Assembly (NCBI RefSeq): GCF_019097595.1
Contig: NC_080710.1
Coordinates: 26,843,280 to 26,907,279 of the forward strand
Source: Hemibagrus wyckioides
Lineage: Eukaryota > Chordata > Actinopteri > Siluriformes > Bagridae
Direction: 5' to 3'
Length of the DNA stretch: 64,000 nt
Shown here: piece by piece, positions 23,864 to 36,199 of the stretch
Layout: each line of letters begins with the position of its first letter
How positions within the stretch are numbered: position 1 is the stretch's first letter
Made by a program: the position numbers and the translations under genes
Notes under the pieces: generated by a model
Seen by the model: the letters and a program-made list of their open reading frames with translations, nothing else
Told to the model about the DNA's origin: nothing
The model's database searches: none

Positions 23864-24304
23864 GTAAGAGCTTTTGTTAGATTACTGTTTATTATTGCAT
23901 GAAGGGGCTGTACTAGTGCTCAGTAAACTAAAATAAGAACACCAAAAATTCAATTCCAGACAAATTTTAAACCAGTTTTATGATTATGTTTATAATGAAA
24001 AGTGTTTCCACATGAATAAGTGTCGAGGCTTAAACTCAAGCATGTACATTCAACAGGAACCTTGCTTTCATCCCCAGTGTGCAGTTCCATCAGTATCAAA
24101 TACATCTGAAATCTCTGTGTTCTTTAGAAAAAAAAATCTTCCATCTAGCTCCTTAAAGGGATTTTTTTGGTTTTTTGACCCTCTGGGACAAACGTAAAAA
24201 GTTAGAACACCTTGATAAAGATAGAAGTTTTAACAATCTAAAGAACTTTCAAGGAGCCCTTGTCAAGTCACCAAAAGTATTGAGTATTCTATTTGTAGAA
24301 TATC

Positions 24305-24313
24305 AGATAGATG

Positions 24314-24408
<95 letters not shown>

Positions 24409-24440
24409 GGACAGACAGACAGACGGACAGACAGAGTAGT
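24305..24440. repeat. (GATA)n / (GACA)n array
   Basis: GATA units to about 24366 are followed by GACA units with GACG variants. It lies 440 bp after the FARS2 FDX-ACB exon. Confidence 0.95.
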
Positions 24441-24800
24441 TAGACACCTAGATACATTCATAGAAATAGATAGATGGGCAGATGGATGGATGGACGGATG
24501 GGCAGACAGACAGACAGATATAGTAGTAAGACACCAAGATACATTCATAGAAACTCTCATGTAAAATCTAAGCTCTTTAGGAAATGGATGGATGGATGGA
24601 TAGATGGAAGGATGGAGGAAAGGAAGGTTGAAAAATAGATAGTAAGATGGAAGAAAGGAAGGAGGGAAGGAAAATGGATAGATGAATTGGAAGCAGGATG
24701 AATGGAGGACTGAAATAATTATAGATGTATTGGAAGCAGGATGAATGGAGCGTTGAAGTAAGGATGGATGGATAATGTGAAGAATGGAAGGAAAGCTTCT
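24436..24800. repeat. Tetranucleotide-rich region with two short tandem duplications
   Basis: A block starting AGTAGTTAGACACCTAGATA at 24436 is repeated in slightly changed form 87 bp later. ATTGGAAGCAGGATGAATGG appears at about 24687 and again about 43 bp on. The rest is GATG, GGAA and GAAG simple repeat. Confidence 0.8.
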
Positions 24801-25614
24801 TTCTAATTTCTATGGGATTTTGCTTCGTTCTTCTAAAGGAATCTTCAATCAGGGGTTTTCAAACTTTTGTTGTTCAGGGGCCAAATCCTGATTTATAGTG
24901 CATTACTATAAAAGCTGATTTTTGAAACTGATCTCAACAGTTCTTTACAATTTGCTGCACATTTATTGCATTCCTGCAAACATTTAAAGATCATTCTAAT
25001 GTTTAACACGTTTGTTTCACACATTGCATTTTACTAAACAGTGCCCACACTAGAATGGACTCTGCACTCACCGTGTCTAATGAGAGGGCTGGCCTTGAGG
25101 GTCACACTGGAGCTTATCAAAGTCAGGAGGTGTTATTTGAATCATGCATTTCATCCTGCCTGATCTAGATCACTATTTTCATTTGATGCCCACAAGGGCA
25201 CTGAACCCTGCCTCCCATACACAAGTGCTAACAATTAGTGCAGGTGATTTAGTCTGGTTTGTTGTTTTACACAGCCTTGTCTGCGTCAAGTCTGCAAATA
25301 TTTGTACTGTCAGATTATCATCAACATGCATTACCGCTGTGTATGATCACTAATCCAAAATGATTTTCATCCCTTTGTTCTCTAGCACACATCTACAATA
25401 TATTGAATATATTACCTACCTTTTATAAGTTACAGCGCTTTTGCTTTGTTTCTATAACTCAAGCTCTGCTATGCTGCTAGAGTTAATTGTCATACACCAC
25501 ACACTACACTATGTTGTACAATGCTCTGTATTGTATTTATTGTGCACTGTCACTTTGTGGGTCTTAATTTTTGCATTACATGCTGTTGATTGTGTACAGT
25601 GCTGTATATGACCA

Positions 25615-26450
25615 TTTTAATATATTTGGGATATATTAGGCAGTGGTCCAAGTAAGGACTACTGGTGAAACAACACAGGGTCATGAGCAACCAAGGCTTA
25701 TAGGCGCTTATTGGGAGTGAAGGCTAGCCATCTGGTCTGATCCCACAGAAGAGCTACTGTAGAACAAATTGCTGAAAAAGTTGCTGGCTTTGATAGAAAT
25801 GTGTCAGAACACACAGTGCATTACAGCTTTCTGTGTATGGAGCTGCTACATTGGACAGTGTACCCATGCTGACCGCTGTCCTCCACCAAAAATGCGAGCA
25901 GTGCCTACAATGGGCATGTGAGCACAGGAACTGGGCAGTAAAGCAATTAAAGAAGGTGGTCTGGCCTGAGGAATCATGGTCAGATGTGTGTGCATTACTT
26001 GAGAAAGAGATGGCACCAGGATGCACTATGTGTGTGATTCTGTAACACTATATGTGTTATTTGGATACATAACACCTACCTATACATTATAAACCACTAA
26101 TGGTATTCTTTAATGGCAGTTGTCTCTTTCAGCAGAATAATGCGCTCTGCCACACTGCAAAAAAGTTGTCATGACGAGGATTCAAGGTGTTGATTTGACC
26201 TCCACATTCCCCAGATCTCAGTCTGATTGAGCATCTGTGGGTTGTGCTGCACAAACAAGTCTGATCCCTGGAGGTCCCACCTCACAGCGTACAGGACTTA
26301 AAGGATATGCTGCTGATGTCTTAGTGCCAGAGACCACAGCACACCTTCAGAGGTCTCGTGGAGTTCATGTCTCCATGGCTCAGACCTGTTTTGGTGGCAC
26401 AAGGGGGACCTACATGATATTAGGCAGGTGGTTTTAATGTTATGGCTGAT
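25615..26450 (+). mobile_element. Tc1-like transposon, family 2, left end missing
   Basis: It begins inside the family 2 sequence near GGGATATATTAGGCAG and runs to a worn right end (AGGTGGTTTTAATGTTATGG). Readable transposase features on the + strand are the region around GAACACACAGTGCATTACAG, then TTTCAGCAGAATAATGCG, where the second catalytic Asp has become Asn. CTGATTGAGCATCTGTGGGT gives the catalytic Glu in IEHLW. Several frameshifts make it inactive. Confidence 0.88.
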
Positions 26451-27558
26451 ATTTACACATAACCTGCATTGGTTAAAAAAGTCCCTCAGTGTTCCCTTTA
26501 AAAGGTTTATTAAGAACCTTGCATTGGAGAGTTTCTTTTTTAAGTAAAGTCTTGGGGACACTGGCTTGTGATGTCTCTTTGGATTGTTGAACTCATGAAC
26601 AGTGAATGGGTTGTGCAGTCTGTCAGCAGTTAGCTTGAATGACTGTATTGTTTGTTATTGTTTGATCCTTAATACTATTTGCAGTTTTAGGCATGACGAG
26701 CTGGGAGACGTTGTCTGGCATGAACACTGTCTGAACTTTGTCTAGCGTGTCATTAGGCTCAACCCCACTTCCTTTTTGCCACTCCTTTCAGGGGTCAAGA
26801 GTCAACCCATCGATTGTTCTGTTTTCTTAATGAGTTTATTGAGCATTGTAGTCTCTCCACTGTTACCATCGCAGCACTCTGTCTCCATCCTCTCCACTCA
26901 GAGTGCAACCATCTCTCACATGGTAACCATAAACCTTTCAGACTGAAGCCGAACAGGGCCCAGTTGATTGAATTGATTATGAAGAAAACGATGAAGTTTG
27001 CTCGGGCCACATCTGAAGTTGGTCAATGTATGTGTCTTAACTTCATATCCAAATACACACTTTATTTCACTCTGAATGCAGGCGTCTTCATCGCTCAAAA
27101 GGCTGAAGATACAAAAGGTTAAATGCACAAATAAAGCACAGGTTTATGTTTTCTTCTTGCAGTAAGCATCACTGTAGACGTGGACGCTTATACTCCTGAT
27201 TATTTGCGACAGTATATTTAACGATCAATGATCACCTCTGACTTCCTGTTTGATTGCCAATTTATGTCCTGATGTGCTCTTTGTGCTAATGGTGGTAGCA
27301 TTAGGGTGTGTTGATGTTGTGGAGTGTGAGACAATTGTGCAGTTAGGTTCAGTGTTAATGACAGATGGAGGCGGGCTTAAGCGCTCTCAGTGGCTCCATT
27401 TTGAACTATCTGATGTTTCAGATATCACACTCGCTTTATTAGGCACCGAACACATTAGCTCTCCTGTTCTTGCTCCTATTTTTTCTCGCTTTGACCCTGT
27501 TTTGCCCCTTTGATATCCATTCTGATAGGGAGGAGTTCACTCATGGGTGTGTGTGAGT

Positions 27559-27562
<4 letters not shown>

Positions 27563-27592
<30 letters not shown>
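27563..27592. repeat. (GA)n microsatellite
   Basis: About 15 GA units after a short GTGA stretch. Confidence 0.9.
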
Positions 27593-27596
<4 letters not shown>

Positions 27597-28331
27597 AAGA
27601 GAGGCAAAGAGAAAGATCCAGGACCTGCAGTGCGTAAAAAGAAAGACTGCAAGCATTTATCTCTGTCCTCGCTCTTAATCTTTTTTAAATAGCAGCTTTT
27701 CCCTCCCTCTGCTTTAATGACATCCATAAATAAGAAGGCAAACAGAGGTGATGAGAGTCCGTGCTGGGGCGCAGAGCAGCACAGTCATTATTATACGTTT
27801 GTCTGTATATGTGCTTTTCCCTAATTTCATCTTCCTAATGTGGCTATATGAGAGTTTCCTACTTGTTTCTTTTTTTGTCTCATCAGTGTGTCTGGTCACC
27901 TGTTCTTGTTTCTACATGTGTGTATGTGTGAGAGTTTGAGTAGAAAGCTACATGTGCCTGTAACAGCGTGTTTTGCTGCAGAACTCTGCATTATCGTATT
28001 TGCCCGAAGAGGGCGGACGTTTCTGCTCGTAGTCACCTCCGTCCTTTCCTTCTGTCCTCAAACACCATGAGTAATGACAGAGGATGGACCATCACGTCTC
28101 GACTGGCCCTGTTGCGCAGTGACCTTTGGAAAAATGTCGTTTTCTGGAAATAAAGTAATGCCCTGATATCCGCACTTTTTTTTTTGCTGTATTGCAGTAG
28201 TTGACTCAGCACATTTGCAGTCTGGTAATATAATGATTAGGATGATGAAGACAACGGTTGCGCTGTCAGAACTGCTGAAGGAAAGCTTGCTTTTGAAATA
28301 CACACTCTTCTTTGGCTATATCAGTATACAT

Positions 28332-28484
28332 ATATGGGATGTGGTAGCTTTGTGGTTAAGGTGTTGATTGGAAGGTTGTGAGTTCAAATCCCTGGTCCAC
28401 CAAGCTGCTACTGCTGGACCCCTGAGCAAGGCCATTGACCTTCAAGTGCCTAGTTGTCATCAGAAATGTAAATGAAATGTAAAT
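28332..28484 (+). mobile_element. tRNA-derived SINE, family A, tail reduced
   Basis: It has the head GTGGTAGCTTTGTGGTTAAG, B-box region GTGAGTTCAAATCCCTGG, then CCACCAAGCTGCTACTGCTG and CCCCTGAGCAAGGCC. The tail is a short AAATGTAAATG repeat. It abuts the Tc1-like mosaic at 28495. Confidence 0.85.
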
Positions 28485-28494
28485 GTTATACACA

Positions 28495-28893
28495 TCAGAT
28501 GTTTGCAGATATCTGACGATCACAGCCATACTGTTGGCACACAGAATCTTGTGGAATGTCACTGGATGCTCTAGCATTCCCTTCACTTGAGCTAAGGGGC
28601 TGAAAACTTGTCCCAGTACACAAAACAAGCTCCATGATGACACAGTGTTTACGGTTGAAGTGGAAGAACAAAGAACCCCTGACCCTGACTCAACCCCACT
28701 GAACACCTTTGGGATGAACTGGAACACCGACCGCACCCCAGACCTCCTCAATGTCTGATCTCACTAATGCTCTTGTAGCCAAATGAACACAAATCCCCAC
28801 AGCCATGCTCCAATATCTAATGGAAAGCTTGCCAAGGAAAGTGAGGGCTATGCCATGTTGTGATAGCCATGTGTCCATGTACTTTTGATTATA
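28495..28893. mobile_element. Tc1-like mosaic with internal inversion (family 1 relative)
   Basis: The left part (to about 28600) matches the minus-strand layout of this clade: CATTCCCTTCACTTGAGCTA then AGGGGCTGAAAA. From about 28605 the sequence matches the + strand of the same clade: AGCTCCATGATGACACAG, then CCCCACTGAACACCTTTGG, GATGAACTGGAACACCGACC and ATGAACACAAATCCCCACAG. It ends in GTGTCCATGTACTTTTG. Both ends resemble termini, but the interior is a fusion of opposite strands. Confidence 0.75.
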
Positions 28894-29019
28894 AGAAGAA
28901 CGGTTCAAGGTTCACAAAGAGCCATTATTGTTGCTTGGGATAATGAAACATTACACACTAAAGTCATTTCCTTTGTCTTCTTTATTTATCCAGAGGTTAT
29001 TCACACTTTAGTTCTAGAC

Positions 29020-29100
29020 TGCAGCTCCAGTGTAGGTACAGCACTGCTGCCTTCAAGGTCCCTGGTTCGATTCTGAGATCGGGTTACTGCCTTTGTGGAA
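29020..29100 (+). repeat. tRNA-like SINE fragment
   Basis: GGTACAGCACTGCTGCCTTC, then AAGGTCCCTGGTTCGATTCT with an intact B box, resembles the head of a common fish tRNA-derived SINE. It does not fold into a complete tRNA and has no acceptor-stem match. Confidence 0.5.
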
Positions 29101-29578
29101 CTTCAAAGCCAGCCAAGTCTATGTTCAGCTCCAGCATGTCACATAGACCTGGCTTGGTTTGTTTCTTCATTCATTTTGTGACTGTTGCGTATTGTTTTTT
29201 TTTTTTGTTTGTTTGGTTTTTTTTGCACCGTGACACCATTATGTCAAGGAAATGCAGTGTGTTTCCATACACGTGTGTTGCCGTAACAGCCTTCCAATGC
29301 ACAGCCGTCTCTCCTGCTGTGACACACTTTTAATATGCCACTTACCGAAAACAATCAGCAGGGACACCAATCTTATAATTATTGTTTACAATTTGCTGTG
29401 ATTGGTATGAAGAACTTGTGTTAAGAGCGAAGCTTGCCACAGTTTTTGTATTCCATGTGTGAGAAATACACATTGAGAATTGTTTTTCGTATGCAATGCT
29501 GATCGATTTTTCAATTAAATGTGAAATAGTTTGCTGTACTCGTTGCACTTGTAGAGATATAGCAGATATATCACAAGA

Positions 29579-29605
29579 ACAACAATAATAATAATAATAA
29601 TAATA

Positions 29606-29639
<34 letters not shown>

Positions 29640-29690
29640 GGGGCCTTTCTCTGTGGATAATAATAATAATTATTATTATTATTTATTGCC
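29579..29690. repeat. (AAT)n / (ATT)n inverted microsatellites
   Basis: (AAT)7 is followed directly by (ATT)12. After the spacer GGGGCCTTTCTCTGTGGA come (TAA)4 and (TTA)5. The blocks are mutually complementary and could form hairpins. Confidence 0.95.
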
Positions 29691-29726
29691 TAAATAAGTA
29701 TTTTTATTAATCACAATAAATAAATA

Positions 29727-29727
29727 A

Positions 29728-29763
<36 letters not shown>
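29727..29763. repeat. (AAAG)n microsatellite
   Basis: About nine AAAG units next to a T run. Confidence 0.95.
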
Positions 29764-29782
29764 GGTTTTTTTTTTACTGTCC

Positions 29783-29910
29783 AGTGTCACCCAAATGAGG
29801 ATGGGTTCCTGTCTGTGCCTAGTTCCTCTCAAGATTTTTTCCTCATATCATCTCAGGGAGTTTTTCCTTGAAGTTCCATATCATCTCAGGAAGTTTTTCC
29901 CCTTGTGTGC
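29783..29910 (-). repeat. Dispersed repeat C, partial, - copy
   Basis: The reverse complement contains the GGGAACCCATCCTCAT-like, GAGGAAxAAAxxTTGAGAGGAA and AACTCCCTGAGATGATATG blocks. The TCATCTCAGGxAGTTTTTCC segment is present twice, so this copy has a short internal duplication. Confidence 0.75.
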
Positions 29911-29990
29911 TGGGATAGGCTCCAGCAGACCCCCGTGACCCTAATTAAAAATAAAGCGGGTATAGAAAATGGATGGAAGGATGGATGAAA
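29908..29990 (+). repeat. Teleost dispersed repeat fragment ending in GGAT simple repeat
   Basis: It matches the widespread fish motif GGATAGGCTCCAGCAGACCC, then CCGTGACCCTAAT, AAAGCGGGTATAGAAAATGG and ATGGA repeats. Confidence 0.65.
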
Positions 29991-30955
29991 ATAATTAATT
30001 AGAGTAATTAGAACAGGTAAAATGCAAGCAACAAATATGCTTAAATGAAAATATTCACTAAAGAAAAATAAGAGTGATAAATTAATGTGTTTTAACATGC
30101 CAGTCAGACTTCCCAGTTTTCCGAGAATCCCACGGCTTGAGGTCTGTGGTACAAAAAAGCGACTCCACCCTCTTTTTCTCATTATTTTGTTCAGAATTTT
30201 CTTCCCAATTAGTAAACGCTTTAATTATTTTCCTATTCTCAGTTTGAAGATTTGGTTAGGTAGATATTCTTCAGTCCTCATTTTTTTTGAGAAATCAGCA
30301 TTTTAAGCAAAGCTTTTTTGCCAATATTAACATGCTAAGAAATTTTCTAGCTGTTACAGCTTATTAGATAGACTTAGCCGTTTGTTTTCTTCCTTTCTTT
30401 TTCTTTCTTTCTTTTCTTTCTTTCTTTTTTTTTTTTTTTTAAAAAGGCTGCTTCAGTGCAGAAAATAGCATGCATTTTTTCCCAGACTGTCTGTGATCTG
30501 AAAAAAAAAAATCTATAGCTTTGTCTAGTCTTGTTTTTCGAATAAACATCATGGTGAACTCTTAGTGTGCCTTCGTTGCCTTTATGTGCATCTTCAGCGT
30601 CTTTTTGGTTTTAAAATAGAAGATGCCTGGCTCTAGCGGGGGTTGGTTATTGCCCTGGTTTTTGTGAGGCAAAAAAGTATTTAAACATTGTGTGTGTGTG
30701 TGTGTGATTGAAAGAGTTCATGAGCTTTGTAAAATCAATAGCCACAGGGATCTGACTTTTCAATTAAAGCAACTCTCCAGTTGTTAAAACACTCATAATT
30801 AGTTATTTCTTGAAAGCAATTTTCTCCTGAATGAATGAAAACCTCTGTTAAGTGGCCACGTATAACTGTGAGGAAAATTCAATTATGAAGAACTTTTTGT
30901 CAGAGAACATACTTTAAAATGCACAAGTTTGTATTGCAGGGTCTTTACTTTCTGT

Positions 30956-31101
30956 TCAGTGGTTAAGGTGTTGGAATACTGATCAGAAGGTTCACTGATC
31001 AGAAGGTGCCACTTCTGGGCCTCTGAGCAAGGCCTTTAACCCTCATCTGCTCAGTTGTATAAATAAGTCGGTCTGGATAAGAGCGTCTGCCATAAATTTA
31101 A
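30956..31101 (+). mobile_element. tRNA-derived SINE, family A, B-box region deleted
   Basis: GTGGTTAAGGTGTTGGAATA is followed by CTGATCAGAAGGTTCACTGA, in which CTGATCAGAAGGT is duplicated and the B box lost. The body CTGAGCAAGGCCTTTAACCC and the L2-like tail GTCTGGATAAGAGCGTCTGC are well kept. Confidence 0.85.
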
Positions 31102-32084
31102 CTGTATTCTTTTGTCAGTGTACAGTATTTGTCAGACATTTTTTCACTTTCTTTCAGACTATACCAGCATCTATTTCAAGCAGATGAACTATTATAAATA
31201 GGAACCTGCTGGTCTGTACTTCGTATGTGTCCACTCATGCTCATATGCTCATGGCATCCCTGCGAAGAAAGGGACTGAGCTTTCTTGTGGCACAGCGCTT
31301 GCCAAGCCTAGCCATAAGCTCGTTCATTTCCTCCGTCTTATTTCTCAGCGTGTAGACAATCCCTCAGCGTGGTGACTGCAGGGTTCGCTGCTTGCCGTCA
31401 CTGCTGTTAGCGGTGAAAGCTCTAGGCAGGTGAGAAACGCCATGAAGCAGATTTGCCGCAAACGTTTGTGTTCGAGCAACGTTGGATTTTAGCGGCTCTA
31501 ACCAGGTTTCTGCGCTCCAGAATCAACTTGTAATTGTCTGTAAAATTTACCTTGTGTGTGGCACAAATCCGGGATGAGCCAAGTGTGGAGTACAAGCAGC
31601 CGGTCGAAACAGACAGTCCCCCAACTGACTGTAGGAAACAGACCAGATATTTGGATATCTATAGGTTAAAAGTAAAGGAGGTCTGGTATTTGGATGATGC
31701 CTTGTTAGGGGTGTTATTAAATTTCCACAGAGAGAATGTTTTTGTCGGCAGTTTGATGGTTTGGTTGAAGTTTTCCGAGCTTTCGGAGTGTCTGGACACA
31801 GATGATGTTATACAGGTTGAAGGTTGTTGCTCATGTATGGCCATCATGCTGTAATATGCTGTAGCTAGTCCAGCACGAGTCTTTCAAGCCAGACCTGTTG
31901 CATTTTCTAAATGAACAATATCAAGAGCTGTCATTCATTTGAGTGGTCAACCACATGACATTTTCCATAGTATACTCATCAGTAATATCTTGCTGACTAT
32001 TTCTTGTCTTAAAAAACGTTCACAGTTTTCAGAACGCTCCTCAAATTGACAATAATCTTTGACCCTATTGTACAGTTAATACAT

Positions 32085-32225
32085 ATCCTTGGATCCTCTC
32101 AAGTTTTCTTCCTACTGTCCTCTGCCACTGTTGCCTCTGGGTTGCTCATTAGGTATAAATTTCAATGTAAAGTTTATCATTTATGTCCTGAATTTATATA
32201 TTTCTGTAAAGCTACAATTAATATA
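32085..32225 (-). repeat. Dispersed repeat C fragment, - copy
   Basis: It contains TCCTCTCAAGTTTTCTTCCT and, further on, ATATATTTCTGTAAAGCT, the reverse of the family 5' region. The middle is much diverged. Confidence 0.5.
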
Positions 32226-32289
32226 TTTCTGCAAGTTTCAGAGATCAGTTGTGCCCATGAGATCAGGTCTGGACTCCATAGCAGCTTTT

Positions 32290-32342
32290 ATTGGCCAGAG
32301 ATTGGCCAATAGGGCGCCTGACTGACATGTAAACCAACCAAT
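32290..32342. promoter_or_regulatory. Cluster of four CCAAT boxes (possible NF-Y sites)
   Basis: Inverted ATTGG occurs at 32290-32294 and 32301-32305, and CCAAT at 32306-32310 and 32338-32342. The middle pair forms the palindrome ATTGGCCAAT. Clustered CCAAT boxes are typical of promoters and of some LTRs, but I see no TATA box or downstream gene here. Confidence 0.35.
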
Positions 32343-32734
32343 CACAGTTTGGTTTGTTCAGCCTCTTGTATAGGGGTGTGAAAAAGATTGTCAGACCGGC
32401 GTGGACCCACAGATCTGTCATTTAAAAAAGTCCATGACCTTCACATCGTTTAGAAAATCCAGTGTTTAGCTAACTCTTCTTCCATGAGGTCACTACACTT
32501 TTGTTTCCAGGTGGACCGTTAAAAACGTGACACACGCGTCTCCCCTAGAAATCCTGTAGAATCCAACCAATCAGATGACGATTTTGGAACTTCCGAAGTG
32601 TTTCCAGTTTTGTGTGTCTTACGCATCAGATGTTCAGCCAACGGTTCGTGGGTGTGACGTCTGAGGCTGAGACTAGCTGTGAGATGAATGGGACTCTGTG
32701 CTCGTAAATATAGATCTCTAGCCAGAAGTGACAG

Positions 32735-32840
32735 TGACAAGAAAAAACTCCCTGAAACAACCTGAGGAAGAAACCTAAAGAGGAACAAGACTCAAAAGGG
32801 AACCCATCCCCTCCTTGATGACACCAGAGAGATGGATTGT
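32735..32840 (+). repeat. Dispersed repeat C, partial, + copy
   Basis: It contains AAAAACTCCCTGAAACAACC, TGAGGAAGAAACC, GACTCAAAAGGGAACCCATC and GACACCAGAGAGATGGA. Confidence 0.75.
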
Positions 32841-34655
32841 ACAAGTCATTACAGTACATGTAAAATACATGTGTAATGATATATAGTACTGACTATAAGA
32901 GTAGATGACTATAAGTACAAACAGAGTCCTGAGATGAGAACAGGACAGACTTGATTACAGCAGCAACTCTTAGAAGGTACACTATTAGCTTAGCAACTGG
33001 TTTATCCCAATGGTCCAGAGGTTACTATATTAGTGCTGAAGCTATTGTGAGGGATGAGTTATGTGAGTTGATGGATGTCTCTCAATCTAGACTTCAGCTG
33101 TCTTTGAAGACAAGACTAACCAATCACAGACCTCGAGGTTTTTTGTTCTTTACTTACCAATAAGTGCTTCAAATAATATTCTGGATTCTCTGAACTTTTT
33201 CCTCCACGATCTTGATCCTAAAATCTAAAAGGTTTTGTCATGCCAGTCAGATCGCAACCTTTAAGAATTCTGAAGCTTGTGCACAAAGTATCAGATGTTC
33301 TGTGTGCACTGGGTGGAACGTCTGTGGCTGAGATGAAGTGGATGGTATCCTCAAATCAGGGAGCTGTTCATCAGCCATAATTTGATTAAGGGTGGAATCT
33401 GCTGTCAAGCAAAGGCAGCCGAGGCAGTCGGAGGAGAACCGGGAGAAAAAAAAAAAGTGTGTGGGCATATTTCAGCAAAAACATAAACTCTTTCTCTCAG
33501 CTGGTGAAATTGTATCTTCAGTGTGGAAAATGTCTAAATGTCACATTGCGAACTTCAGACTGCCAAAAGATTTCACTCTCAACTCATCCTGCCGTGACAG
33601 GCGTCCTCAAGGCTTAGAAATGTCAGTGTATTAGGAGGATGCCCTTCAGCTATAAATTTTCTCCAGTGATGCTCAGCTCATGACATTCACACCATCTGTA
33701 CTGAACCATAGATGCCATCATCTAGTAATATAGGAATAACTTGTATCCAAATGTCAGGAATATCTTCGCCGTCTTTATTTTTTTTCATTCTCGGAAACAC
33801 GGCAGCATTTATCTTTAACACGGGTTACAAATCTTGCTTGATGGAACCTATAATCCAGCACAAATCCGCATACATGGCTGTGTAATGCTGTCGGAGGTAA
33901 TTGGGCAGAATTAGGGAAGTGGACTAAGCTGTCACTCAAGCTGACAGGTATGTGAGTGAGAGCGCAGGCGGCGAGTTGATGGGCGGAACATGTCACGCCT
34001 TGCTGGAGGAAACCCATCATTTGGAGTCTCTGCAGGCTTGCTAACGTCTGTCATTATATTTTTTTTTTGGTGTTGTTGATTTGCAGGTAGAAATTGAGTT
34101 ACAGGACATGTGCCGCTGTCTGTCTTCGAGCAGCGTCTGCCGTGGAGCAGGACAAGGTGCTTTTGAAAGAGGAAAGACCGCCACAGTAATACGTCTCTTA
34201 TCAAATCCCAACATGCGTCGTCAGAATTGATGCGAGGCTGAATCTGCCTCGCTTTGATGTACGATGTCGTGCCGGAGAGCCGTGTGTGGCAGGAAGAGAA
34301 GTTTTTATCTGTACGTTTCTCTGAGACATCGTGTGTGTCTGTCAAATACTTAGAATGCAGTTTCTGAGAGGAAAAAATATCCTTATAGCTCGAGAGTGGG
34401 AAGAAATGTAAAGGGGAGATGGCGAGTGCTGAGTCATGTTACGACATTTTTAGAGAAAACTTGTATAAACCAGTTCGCTGGTTGATGTCTTTATTAGTAT
34501 GATAGCATAGGAAATGACATAATCATAATGACATAATCATAATGGCTTTAAATTAACTCTTATTAAGGTATCTCTCATTCTTTTGAATAATCCACAGAAG
34601 CTCTATCGTAGCTTCTGTGTTTTTGGTTGTGTGTATAAGTCATGATTCTATTCTA

Positions 34656-34813
<158 letters not shown>

Positions 34814-35608
34814 ATTTTTTTGTGTAACATCATTATTTATTTATTTTTATTAATATTTTTTTTCCTATTATGTTGTGTAACATAATTTCAGTGAGATTTC
34901 TCTTTCCCTCATCATTTAAAAAAATGTTTTATTCTGCAGGACTAAATCAGAATTTTGAGAAATATTATGCATTATTTTGAGTATTTATACTATATTTTAT
35001 ATACTGTTTATAAACTGCTTATAATTACCATCGCTCATGTGTCCTACGTCTAATTTGTCATTGTTTAAAAATTCTGATTTAGCACCACAAAATAATGAAA
35101 GATTTTCTCAGAATGATGACATAGTACGTAAAAACAATCCGCTGAAATTATGACAAAGCACAAACTATCAGGAAAAAAAAGGCTTAATATGTAAAGATAA
35201 CTATAATGTATCACAATTTTGACTTAGCATCACAAGTATAACAACCTTAATGAGGTAATCTTTGAAAATAATTAAGAGTTATTGAAATTATGACTTGGGA
35301 TCTCACAGTTGATGTGATTTCTTGACACTATTATTACTTTTTTATTAATTATGACTCAATATGCTTTCTAATATTTGTAGTGATTTAGACTCTGTCATTA
35401 GATTTGCAGCTTTTTCTGTATATGTTCATGTAGTGTATTGGTGCTGTAAAGCACTGATCTAAAAAGGTTGCATATTTACATAAGCTATTAGATCTGATGA
35501 CTTTTATTTGTGGCCAGAATGGCAGAACAGAATATAAGCAGAAATATCTGTGTGATGGGAATGTGGTTGTACAGGTGTGGTGAAAAAATCCATGCAAGTT
35601 GTGGCAAA

Positions 35609-35609
35609 G

Positions 35610-35643
<34 letters not shown>
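35609..35643. repeat. (GA)n microsatellite
   Basis: About 16 GA units, then a G run. Confidence 0.9.
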
Positions 35644-35648
<5 letters not shown>

Positions 35649-36199
35649 ACATGGACATAAGTGTGAGAGAACATGGTTAGGTGTCATGCAGTGTGAAGGC
35701 CAGTGCAGTGGAGATGCGAATGGATCTCCTCATCAGCAGCGAGCTGGGAGAAGCAGACTTGTTAAAAATCTGGCCTCTTTGTCTGAAACCTCAGGGGGAT
35801 CACTCAAAGAAGAATTCTGGACCATTGGGTAATAAGGGCTATCGTCACTCAGCCCTAGTGGAAGGGAGGAGGAGGAGGAGGAGGAGGTGGGAGTGTGTAT
35901 AATGGGTCACAGCTCACAGATTGTCAGACAGGCGCTTGTAAATAATGGAGTGTTATTGAGGAGGCAAAACTGCGCTCTAAAAGATGCTGTGACTTGCAGG
36001 TCGTCATATCATTTCATCCTCAACTGTTCCAGCTACCTAAACAGTGAATTATTGAATCTGTGCAAGTTTTACTCTGACGATTCTCATCACGCTGTTCAAT
36101 TAGAGCTGTTATTTACAAAAAAATCCAGCTAATGAACAGTCGGCTTCTTTAAATCTGCCTGTCGTGTGTCGTGAGCGTTTTGCCTCATTCAATTCATCT

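Noticed and set aside
24305..24440. CRISPR-like regular repeat
   Set aside because: Tetranucleotide repeat without spacers, in a eukaryotic genome.
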